The translations under genes were made by a program, and so were the position numbers. A DNA stretch of 61,935 bases from Rivularia sp. MS3. Lineage in GTDB: Bacteria; Cyanobacteriota; Cyanobacteriia; Cyanobacteriales; Nostocaceae. The stretch lies in contig JAHCMI010000057.1 of NCBI GenBank assembly GCA_019192545.1, positions 1 through 61,935 on the forward strand, in the 5' to 3' direction. This document shows, in pieces, positions 1 to 7,545 of this stretch. Positions within the stretch are counted from its first letter, which is position 1; each line of letters begins with the position of its first letter. The notes beneath the pieces are model-generated. The model saw only the letters and a program-made list of their open reading frames with translations, did no database searches and was not told where the DNA came from.

Positions 1-187
1 ATATTTTTTATATTTACGATATGCCCATCAAAACTAACGGGACAGACCATTAGTATTGCATTTTATTAATTCTGACGGGTAAACCATAAATACTAATAAT
101 CTTTTCTCCCCCTCTCCCCCTCCCTACCTTCACTCGTCAAAACTAATGAAAACGAGTATTAGGAAATACTGCTCGGGCTATTACCAA

Positions 188-1672
188 TTACTTCACACCA
201 TCTTCTACCCATACAGAAACGGAACCACCATTACAGCGAAATTCAGCCCAACCCCATTCATTAGTTACAGTGGCTTCTTTAACATGTTCGGTTAAATCGT
301 AAAACTTGGTATTTGGTTTACCAACCTCCATCCATTTACTTCCACCCGCTCCGTTACTCATGATTACAGCCATTGCTTGAGGATGTTCTGGATTACCTAA
401 TCTCGTCCACCCAATGATGTCCCAATGGTCAAAGTAATTGTACTGATACCCATAGGCAAAATGTTTACGTGCATAAAGGAATTTATCAATCAAAAACTTA
501 TGGGAAGGTAAATAAATTGGATAGCGGTTGCCATCTCTTCCATAGTCTTCATATTCCGCACCGTAATAGTCTGCATAAAAGACGCAAGGATAACCCTCTT
601 CGCGCAGCAAAATTAAAGCATATGCCAAAGGTTTAAACCACGGTTCTACCGGAGCTTCCAAAGCCTGCAACGGTTGTGAATCGTGATTTTCGACAAAAGT
701 AACCGCATGGGTAGGGCGCTGCTGCACGAATGTATTATCAAAAATACGCCGCATATCGTAACTTTCGCCGGATTTACTCGCGTAATGGAAATTATAGTGC
801 AAGGGAACGTCAAAAAGTGACATCCTTCCACCTACCGCATCAGCAAACCAGTGTAAAGTACCGACATCGTTATACCAATATTCACCTACTGTAAATAAAT
901 CTTTACCAGCATGACGCTCCATTTCATCCAGCCATATCGGGAAAAACCACGATGAAATATGTTTTATCGCATCCAAGCGGAAACCATTCACACCAGTTGT
1001 ATCAAGATACCATTTTCCCCAATTAATCGCTTCGTCTTGAACTTCCTGATTTTGAAAATCGCAATCGCTTCCCATTAAATAAGAAAAATTGCCGTTTTCT
1101 AAAGCCACATAATCATCAAAAACCTTGCCTTCAAATAGATATATAGTTGAAGAATCTTGAGTGTATTCGTCGTAGTCTACCGCATCAAAATGCCACCAAT
1201 GCCACTCAAATTTTGAATATTTACCTTTTCTACCGGGAAACTTGTAATGAGTGTAGCATTTGATATCGCGCATCTCACCCTTGGGATTAAGGCGATCGCT
1301 TTGAGAAAAAGGAGTAGCTTTAGCGATTTCTGCATCATCTCCACCAATGCGGTGATTTAATACTGTATCCGCATAAACTTCAATTCCCACACTTTGCAGA
1401 GTATGAACAGCATCTGTATATTGCTTGCGCGTACCGTACTTAGTGCGAGTAGTACCTTTTTGTTCAAACTCACCTAAATCGTACATATCGTAAACAGCAT
1501 ATCCCACATCGTAAGTTCCACCCATACCCTTATAAGCAGGTGGCAGCCACATCGCCGTAAAACCCGCTTGGGCTAACTCTTTCGCCCTTGAATTTACCTG
1601 ATTCCACAGCATTCCATCACCGGGAATATACCAATGGAAATACTGCATTATCGTACCGTTAATATTTGACAT
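188..1672 (-). CDS. alpha-amylase, GH13 family
   Basis: Predicted to hydrolyse internal alpha-1,4-glucosidic bonds of glycogen or starch-like glucans. The 494-residue protein has the GH13 barrel motifs: ADTVLNH near 101-107, GFRLDA with the nucleophile Asp234, the acid/base Glu in TVGEYW (Glu264), and FVENHD with the transition-state Asp331. No signal peptide is seen, so it is probably cytoplasmic, like the bacterial AmyS/liquefying-type enzymes whose length it matches. A C-terminal beta domain follows from about residue 400. It stands alone on the minus strand with no glycogen genes beside it. The family assignment is secure; the exact substrate is inferred. Confidence 0.93.
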   Translation of the reverse strand: MSNINGTIMQYFHWYIPGDGMLWNQVNSRAKELAQAGFTAMWLPPAYKGMGGTYDVGYAVYDMYDLGEFEQKGTTRTKYGTRKQYTDAVHTLQSVGIEVYADTVLNHRIGGDDAEIAKATPFSQSDRLNPKGEMRDIKCYTHYKFPGRKGKYSKFEWHWWHFDAVDYDEYTQDSSTIYLFEGKVFDDYVALENGNFSYLMGSDCDFQNQEVQDEAINWGKWYLDTTGVNGFRLDAIKHISSWFFPIWLDEMERHAGKDLFTVGEYWYNDVGTLHWFADAVGGRMSLFDVPLHYNFHYASKSGESYDMRRIFDNTFVQQRPTHAVTFVENHDSQPLQALEAPVEPWFKPLAYALILLREEGYPCVFYADYYGAEYEDYGRDGNRYPIYLPSHKFLIDKFLYARKHFAYGYQYNYFDHWDIIGWTRLGNPEHPQAMAVIMSNGAGGSKWMEVGKPNTKFYDLTEHVKEATVTNEWGWAEFRCNGGSVSVWVEDGVK

Positions 1673-1906
1673 GGGAGTGCTGTTGATAACTGTACATTTA
1701 GGACTATATCTTGAACAGAGCTAGTAGAAAAATGCCTTATAGTTATGCAGTAATTTAATTAGCTTCTCCGAAACAGGTAAAGCAACAGAGTTTGCAATCG
1801 CGATCTCTATCGTATCAGGTTTGTTTAATTGCTTATGAATCAAAATATGTTTGTAGTTGCCCTCGGGCGCTCAAGATTTTTGACGCTGTAAGCGCAACTA
1901 AGAAGC

Positions 1907-2200
1907 CTATTCCCAAGTTCCTACATCTCGAAATACTTGAGGAATTTCTGTCGATTGGGGAAATTCTAATATCGTTTCTCTAACACCCAAATATCCCGAT
2001 TGGGTAAAAGACATTAACATCCTTCCTAAAGCAAACCAAACCTCACTTTCAAATTCCCAATCACCATAACGCCCAGCTTTACCAGCAATCGAGCGTAAAG
2101 CCCAGAAATAACTATTTCTCACCACCGAGCCACCTTTTTTATACTCGGGCACGTCTTCGTGGCTTATATACAATAAATCATCTTCAATTCTAGCTTTCAT
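1907..2200 (-). CDS. conserved hypothetical protein (about 97 aa)
   Basis: I do not recognise a named family. The protein starting MKARIEDDLLYISHEDVP is soluble, acidic and aromatic-rich, with no membrane segment. The frame stays open 25 codons further upstream, but that extension is encoded by STRR heptamers (copies of GTGAACA and AAGTAGC), so the ATG at 2200 is the better start. It is flanked by alpha-amylase and a TPR gene on the same strand, without operon-like spacing. Function unknown. Confidence 0.6.
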   Translation of the reverse strand: MKARIEDDLLYISHEDVPEYKKGGSVVRNSYFWALRSIAGKAGRYGDWEFESEVWFALGRMLMSFTQSGYLGVRETILEFPQSTEIPQVFRDVGTWE

Positions 2201-2205
2201 GTTTA

Positions 2206-2330
2206 CAGTGAACAGTGAACAGTTAGGAGTAAGTAGCGAGTAGCAAGTAGCAAGTAGCAAGTCACCGGTTACCAATTCCCCATGCCCTATGCCCTATGCC
2301 CCATGCCCAATTACCCATGCCCAATTCCCA
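2206..2330. repeat. STRR heptamer arrays
   Basis: Two adjoining low-complexity arrays. One is built from GTGAACA and AGTAGCA heptamers (about 2206-2262), the other from variants of CCCTATG and CCCAATT (about 2278-2330). This kind of short tandem repeat is typical of heterocystous cyanobacteria and lies between two minus-strand genes. Confidence 0.8.
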
Positions 2331-2332
2331 AT

Positions 2333-3265
2333 TTAAACAAATTCCACTTTCCCAGTCATTTGCTGTTGTACGGTTTCGATTAATTTTACCGTTCTTTGAT
2401 AAGCTATTGTTCCGCCTCGATTTACAAAATGATTTGCTGCTGTTTGTAAATCCTTGATAGCGGCTTGTTCGTAACCAAGATTGTGATAAGCGACACCCCG
2501 GTTTACATAGGCGATCGCATTGTTAGGATTAAGTTTAACTACTTCGTTAAAATCGCGCAATGCTCCCCAATGATCTTTACTTTGAGCGCAAGCACAACCG
2601 CGATTAAAATATGCTCTATCATCTGCTGAATTCAAACGAATTGCTTTTGAAAAATCCAACAACGCCGCAGATAAATTTTGCAATTCAAAATTAACTAAAC
2701 CCCTATCGTTATAAATATCTGCCAACAAAGTTGAAAATTGAGGAGTTTGAGTTAACGCCAAATTATAATCTGCAATTGCTTGTTGATGATTTTTCAGGGC
2801 AGCATTAGCTATGCCTCGATTGTAATATGCTCGGAAATCATCAGGCTTGAGTTTAATAGCTTGATTGTTATCTAAAACCGCTGTTTGATAATTTCCTAAT
2901 CTATATTCTGCAAGTCCTCTATTTAAATAAGCTTCGGTATTATTAGGTACAAAATTTATTGCTAGCGTGCAATCAGCAACAGCATTATGGTATTCTCCTA
3001 TTTGAAGGTAAGCTAAACAACGATTGCTATAAGCTACACCAATATTAGTATTTAAAGTATTTAAATTTAACTCAATTACATCAGTAAAATTTTTAATAGC
3101 TTGTATATAATTACCTAACTGAATATTCTCGACTCCCCTTTGCAAAAAATCACTTGGTTTTAACTGTTGAGAAACTGGTAATGAAAATACAGGAGAAACA
3201 ATAAAAATACAGTTAATAACTGCAATTAGCATAAAATTAATCGCAAACCTGTAGCAGCAATTCAT
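2333..3265 (-). CDS. TPR-repeat protein, probably exported or membrane-anchored
   Basis: A 310-residue protein made almost entirely of tetratricopeptide repeats, a helical scaffold for protein-protein interaction. An N-terminal hydrophobic stretch (about residues 8-30) looks like a signal peptide or signal anchor. About seven TPR units follow between residues 37 and 290, with the typical A-x-x-x-x-x-G/N-R-G and AI-x-D/N-x-x-x-A-I-x-L patterns. It sits between a small hypothetical gene and petJ on the same strand, with nothing that fixes a partner. The architecture is certain; the specific role is unknown. Confidence 0.85.
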   Translation of the reverse strand: MNCCYRFAINFMLIAVINCIFIVSPVFSLPVSQQLKPSDFLQRGVENIQLGNYIQAIKNFTDVIELNLNTLNTNIGVAYSNRCLAYLQIGEYHNAVADCTLAINFVPNNTEAYLNRGLAEYRLGNYQTAVLDNNQAIKLKPDDFRAYYNRGIANAALKNHQQAIADYNLALTQTPQFSTLLADIYNDRGLVNFELQNLSAALLDFSKAIRLNSADDRAYFNRGCACAQSKDHWGALRDFNEVVKLNPNNAIAYVNRGVAYHNLGYEQAAIKDLQTAANHFVNRGGTIAYQRTVKLIETVQQQMTGKVEFV

Positions 3266-3359
3266 AAATAATATTTCTGTGAATTATCGGTATTAACAAA
3301 AAAGTAGGGCAAGTCAAACTTCCCTACTATTTCCAAATAATTAAATTACGATCCAATTC

Positions 3360-3689
3360 TTACCAACCTGCTTCAGATTTAGACAAAACGTAAGCAGCTA
3401 CATCCTGAATTTGTGCATCGCTCAAACGCCCTTTGAAAGCAGGCATTGCATTTTTACCATTGTTAACTTGATTTGTGATAGCCTCGATGGAATTCATGCC
3501 ATACTTTTCCAAATCAGCTTTACTAAGACTTTTATTAGCTTGAACCAAGTTTCTACCACCTGCATGACAAGAAGCGCAGTTAGCATTAAATACAGCACCA
3601 CCAGCAGCTGCATCAGCTAAAGCAGGAGGATTAAAAGCAAAGCTGAAAATTGCTACACCCAGTAACAATATTGCAAAAATCTTCTTCAT
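3360..3689 (-). CDS. petJ: cytochrome c6 (soluble lumenal electron carrier)
   Basis: Carries electrons from the cytochrome b6f complex to photosystem I in the thylakoid lumen, as an alternative to plastocyanin, and to cytochrome oxidase. The 109-residue precursor has an N-terminal signal peptide ending near ALA-DA (about residue 25). The haem site is CASCH, and the axial methionine lies in the motif MPAFKGRL. Length and C-terminal helix ([15 protein letters not shown]) match cyanobacterial cytochrome c6 rather than c550. The gene stands alone. In the family, expression often responds to copper; I see no clear operator here. Confidence 0.93.
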   Translation of the reverse strand: MKKIFAILLLGVAIFSFAFNPPALADAAAGGAVFNANCASCHAGGRNLVQANKSLSKADLEKYGMNSIEAITNQVNNGKNAMPAFKGRLSDAQIQDVAAYVLSKSEAGW

Positions 3690-3708
3690 TCTATGTTCTC
3701 TCTAGGAT

Positions 3709-3780
3709 TTAAGGATTATCCGGTACAATGCCAATATTTTCGCCATGAGCTACTAACCACGTCAAATGACGGGCTGTCAT
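3709..3780 (-). CDS. very short ORF (23 aa) just upstream of petJ
   Basis: An ATG-started frame (MTARHLTWLVAHGENIGIVP, then DNP) ends 19 bases before the petJ start codon. Its composition looks protein-like rather than random, and an STRR array begins directly upstream of it. It may be a leader peptide, the tail of a lost gene, or chance. I do not recognise the sequence. Confidence 0.2.
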   Translation of the reverse strand: MTARHLTWLVAHGENIGIVPDNP

Positions 3781-3784
3781 ACTT

Positions 3785-3817
3785 CCGGATTGATGATTGG
3801 GCATAGGGCATTGGGGA
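3785..3817. repeat. STRR heptamers upstream of petJ
   Basis: Degenerate copies of the GGGCATT/AGGGCAT heptamer class, in the intergenic region before petJ. Confidence 0.5.
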
Positions 3818-3892
3818 TAGAGTAGGGCTATCTTTAAGTTTTGTTAAGCAATGTCATAGGCTGGGGAAATGGCGATAATAAATAATAATTAC

Positions 3893-3921
3893 CAATTCCT
3901 AACTCCTAACTCCTAACTCTT
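3893..3921. repeat. STRR heptamers (CTAACTC type) overlapping a gene end
   Basis: Four near-perfect CTAACTC units overlap the stop and last codons of the GNAT gene on the minus strand. Confidence 0.75.
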
Positions 3922-4393
3922 TCAAACTCTCTCCAGTAACGCGGCAAATCTGCCAATCTTCTAAAATATCTGCTCCCATATGGCGATAAAATACTTTTGC
4001 GGGTTCGTTCCAATTTAAAACGCTCCATTCTAATCTGCCGCAATTTCTTTCAACTGCAATTCTGGCAATTTCGCGTAAAAGTGCTTTGCCGATTCCCTGC
4101 TGACGGTATTCTTGCAAAATAAATAAATCTTCTAAATAAATTCCCGGTTGAGTCAGAAAAGTTGAATAATTATGAAAAAACAAGGCAAACCCCGCACCTT
4201 GTCCGTTTACTTCTGCTAATATAGCTTCGGCATATTTCTTTGAACCAAATAAATGTTCTTTTAGTTTTGCAGGGCTCCCGGTTACTGCATCACTAAGTTT
4301 TTCATACTCTGCCAACCCTTTAATTAATTCAAATAATACGTCGCAGTCTTCTGGTTGAGCTAAACGTAAAATTAAATCGCTTTCGGTGGTCAT
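3899..4393 (-). CDS. GNAT-family N-acetyltransferase
   Basis: A 164-residue GCN5-related acetyltransferase that transfers acetyl from acetyl-CoA to an amine. The acetyl-CoA pyrophosphate loop is seen in EYRQQGIGKALL (about residues 105-116), followed by the typical FYRHMGA motif. The overall pattern (LFELIKGLAEYEKL at the N terminus, IYLEDLF before the loop) resembles the diamine/spermidine acetyltransferase-like subgroup. The last six codons and the stop are made of the STRR heptamer AGTTAGG, so the native C terminus was probably replaced by repeat sequence. The substrate is not determinable from the sequence. Confidence 0.85.
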   Translation of the reverse strand: MTTESDLILRLAQPEDCDVLFELIKGLAEYEKLSDAVTGSPAKLKEHLFGSKKYAEAILAEVNGQGAGFALFFHNYSTFLTQPGIYLEDLFILQEYRQQGIGKALLREIARIAVERNCGRLEWSVLNWNEPAKVFYRHMGADILEDWQICRVTGESLKELGVRS

Positions 4394-4473
4394 TAGTTAT
4401 TTACAATATCAAGGATGAATTGTTTAGTATGAAGCAAACCTATACTAAACATCGGGGAGCTTTACAAAACTTT

Positions 4474-4704
4474 TCATTGAGGTGTTCTTTTACGCGATGA
4501 AGACATTATTCTTAATCCCCTGGCAATTTCGTCATGGGTTGCTGTTCCATTTGCAACCTTTGGCATGATATTCATTAATTCTAAAGCTAAATCTTTAGGA
4601 ATTCCCCAAGCCTCCAGACGCTTTAGTTCTAAAATATCAATACCTGCTTCTAAGCCTTCTAAGTATTCTTCTACGCTAACCCCAAAGTCTTGAATTTCTG
4701 CCAT
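4474..4704 (-). CDS. small conserved hypothetical protein (76 aa)
   Basis: A short, acidic, helical protein starting MAEIQDFGVSVEEYLEGLE, with a basic C terminus (SSSRKRTPQ). No membrane segment, signal or known motif is recognised. Codon use looks like the neighbours, and the ATG at 4704 is the only sensible start. It could be a small regulatory or adaptor protein; function unknown. Confidence 0.5.
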   Translation of the reverse strand: MAEIQDFGVSVEEYLEGLEAGIDILELKRLEAWGIPKDLALELMNIMPKVANGTATHDEIARGLRIMSSSRKRTPQ

Positions 4705-5556
4705 AGATAACAGTTGCCTTTTTTAATTCATTAATTCGCTGATAAATTTATTTTCTCCCACCAGAGATAAATTTAAACAATCAAATTTGAAATACTTAAT
4801 TTAATTATTGTTAAATCAAAGTATGTTTACTGCTGTATTTATAAGTTGATTTATCTTAAGACAAGTTTTGCTACTATATGCGGAATTCTATTCCTCGGTT
4901 TTATGAAAAATAATCCTAGATGTTGGTTTAAATTCATGTATTGCGTCATTGTCAACACATCGGAATAAATTTCTAGGGTTATATAGTAATTCCGATAAAT
5001 CTAACCAAGTATAAATCTAAGCTGGTTATAGTGTGCTTTAATTCACATTTTGCGTCATTAGTAAAACCGCCTTGGAATAAATCCTCACGGGAGAAAACTA
5101 AGTCGTCTAAAGATGAATGTCAGAGGATTGCAATACGTTTTAACGTACTTTGTATATTAATCGCATCAATTATAGGAATGGCCGTAACTGGCATATTTTC
5201 TTGTAGGATGCTGTGACACTTTGATTAATTCTGAACGTAGCAATAAACTTTTGAGTGTGATGCAGCAACGGACATTGTGACAATTGCCACCATTCCTAAA
5301 TTAATTCAAGGCGATTATTTAGGCACAATCAGATTAGTGCAAACTGCCAATTTTAACGTATTTAGTTTATCGGCATTCAAATTTATCTTAAAACTTGAAT
5401 ATTGCTCAAAACCATGAATTCTATTTTCCGTCAGTGTTAAGAATTTTACAAAAATATTTTTCAACTACATAACTATTAACCAGGGATTGTAAATCCCTGG
5501 TTAATAGCTACATTCCTCTTCAGGAAAGTAAAGACAAATTAATAATTGTTAACCGC
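4705..5556. other. 852-base intergenic region, no convincing gene
   Basis: AT-rich. It holds an imperfect direct repeat (about 4927-4980 and 5038-5092; shared core TTGCGTCATT, then GGAATAAAT) and a strong hairpin at 5473-5507. A plus-strand frame at 5031-5216 could encode 61 residues with one hydrophobic stretch, but it has no clear ribosome binding site and I do not regard it as a supported gene. Confidence 0.5.
5473..5507 (-). terminator. 16-bp hairpin, likely terminator of the sigma factor gene
   Basis: Perfect inverted repeat: left arm CTATTAACCAGGGATT at 5473-5488, three-base loop, exact reverse complement at 5492-5507. It lies about 50 bases past the stop of the minus-strand sigma gene. 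There is no immediate U-run, so it could also be an mRNA-stabilising hairpin. Confidence 0.6.
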
Positions 5557-6693
5557 CTATATCAACCAACCTTTTAAACGCTTGGCTATATGAGGGCGAC
5601 GCAATTTTCGCATTGCTTTACTTTGAATTTGTCGTACCCTCTCCCGAGAAAGATTGAACATATTGCCAACTTCCTCCAAGGTACAAGGCTCGCTACTTGT
5701 TAAACCATAGCGCAAGGAAATTACGTCTTTTTCTCTTGGAGTTAATACGTCTCCTAACACTTCCCAAATCTCCTGACGCATCATGCTTTCGTTCATTCTT
5801 GCTTCTGGAGATTGGTTGTCTTCATCTTCCAACAAATCCATTAGCTCGGTATCTTCTTCTTTACCGACGCGATGATTCAATGAAAGCGCTTGACGGCGCA
5901 ATTGCTGCAATTGACGCAACTGATTGGCTGGAATATCTAAAACTTCGGCTAATTCTTCTTCAGTGGGATTTCGCGATAATTTTTGCTTTAATTCTCTTTG
6001 GGCTTTCTTGAGTTTGTTAAGCTTTTCTACGATATGTATGGGTAAACGAATTGTTCTGGCATCATTAGCGATCGCTCTGGTGATTGCTTGACGAATCCAC
6101 CAATAAGCATAGGTAGAAAACTTATATCCTTTGTCTGGATCGAATTTTTCAGTAGCGCGGTTTAAACCCATTGCCCCTTCTTGAATCAAATCTAAAAAGG
6201 GAACTCCACGATTGAGGTACCGCTTAGCAATAGAAACCACAAGACGCAAATTAGAACGAATCATTTTCCGCTTCGCTACTTTTCCTTGGTATAAGCGATG
6301 TTCTAATTGCTTCTGAACAATCCCCATTTCCTTGGCAATAGCGGCTTTATCGGGGAAATATCCTAATTTTTCCTGAGCGGCGGCTTGTGCTTGTCTAACT
6401 TCTTCGAGGATACGTACTCTTCTAGCTAACTCAACCTCTTCATCAGGCTTTAGCAAGGGGTAACGCGCCATTTCTTTAAAAAATGCCCCTACAGCATCAT
6501 CGTACTCAGTTTTGTTATATCCTGTAGGTTGGGCTGCTGCTAAATCATCCCCATTGCTTGCTTGCGTATCAATATTTTGAGCAATTAAAGCTTCCTCGTC
6601 TGTCACCACTTCTAGAACGTTAACTGCTTCTGATTGATTCTTATCAGCAACTTTTTGCATAGTTTCCATTGTTCCCAGTTGTGCAATATTCAT
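5557..6693 (-). CDS. RNA polymerase sigma factor, group 2 (sigma-70 family)
   Basis: Directs RNA polymerase to promoters, probably under stress, carbon/nitrogen or light-dark control as known for cyanobacterial group 2 factors. The 378-residue protein has region 1.2 (FFKEMARYPLLKPDEEVELA, about 91-110), region 2 with the core-binding and -10 motifs (NLRLVVSIAKRYLNRG, FDPDKGYKFSTYAYWWIRQA), region 3, and region 4.2 with the -35 helix-turn-helix (CTLEEVGNMFNLSRERVRQI). It lacks the acidic N-terminal region of the principal factor SigA and differs from it through regions 1.2-2, which supports group 2. I cannot assign SigB, C, D or E with certainty. An 850-base upstream region separates it from priA. 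Confidence 0.92.
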   Translation of the reverse strand: MNIAQLGTMETMQKVADKNQSEAVNVLEVVTDEEALIAQNIDTQASNGDDLAAAQPTGYNKTEYDDAVGAFFKEMARYPLLKPDEEVELARRVRILEEVRQAQAAAQEKLGYFPDKAAIAKEMGIVQKQLEHRLYQGKVAKRKMIRSNLRLVVSIAKRYLNRGVPFLDLIQEGAMGLNRATEKFDPDKGYKFSTYAYWWIRQAITRAIANDARTIRLPIHIVEKLNKLKKAQRELKQKLSRNPTEEELAEVLDIPANQLRQLQQLRRQALSLNHRVGKEEDTELMDLLEDEDNQSPEARMNESMMRQEIWEVLGDVLTPREKDVISLRYGLTSSEPCTLEEVGNMFNLSRERVRQIQSKAMRKLRRPHIAKRLKGWLI

Positions 6694-7545
6694 AGTTTTT
6701 TTTAATGGGGATTGTTGCTTAATACGGTAAATAACATAGGTGACAGCTACTTGTAGCGAGCATTTAGAGCGCTCATATTTTTTCTGCTCCTAATATGCTG
6801 GGCATTCGTGCTAATAAAATCCCTTGTGGTTTCATAGCGTGACTTTCAAGAATCAAAGAAAGTTTTGCAATATTTGATGCTATTACCCACTTATATGACG
6901 TAGTTATACCTTTCACCTACAAATATAAACTTGATTAACCGTTGTAAATATATTCTTGATTTTTTTTCTCTAACAGAATAGTCTTCTTATCACCTCCGAT
7001 TTTTTATTTGCTCAATAAATATTTAAAAATAATCACCGACCACTAATATTTTAACTTTTTCTATGTTTAGCTTAATACTTTCGGATTTTTCTTTCGTTTA
7101 ACTATCCATAGATAATTCTATCTTTTGATTTATCAATATGTAACTTTTAACAGTGTCAGATGGCTTATTGTTTTAAATATTGCAGGTGAAAGTAAGCAGG
7201 AATTATTCCCTATGTAAAAGCATCTCATATACTGCCAAAGCTGAATATCTATCAATAGAGAGATTAGCCCTATTCCCTAAATGGTAAACAGGGGCAAGAA
7301 TTGAGTGTTTATGAGTAAAACTATTTGAGATAGTATATCAGGTATCAAAAAGTCATTTTTTGAAAGTTTATGTAAGGTTTGTTTGTGAGATAACATATCT
7401 AGGAAATTTATCAAGTATTATGTCGATTGAAAGTATTGCGAAATACATTTTATCTATTCCTATAGTCCGGGTCTAAATACTTGGATAAGCCGAGTAAATT
7501 TTGTGAGGACAATATTGGTAATTATTAATCGGTAAAAGAAAAAAT
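6694..7545. other. 852-base region between divergent sigma factor and priA genes
   Basis: Strongly AT-rich with no coding frame I can support. It must hold the promoters of both divergent genes. I see no recognisable operator, RNA gene or repeat array. Confidence 0.5.

Noticed and set aside
1792-1983. A 63-residue plus-strand frame
   Set aside because: It overlaps the more convincing minus-strand gene at 1907-2200 and has no protein-like pattern.
5031-5216. A 61-residue plus-strand frame with one hydrophobic stretch
   Set aside because: No ribosome binding site, unclear start, and it overlaps an imperfect direct repeat. I found no convincing coding signal.
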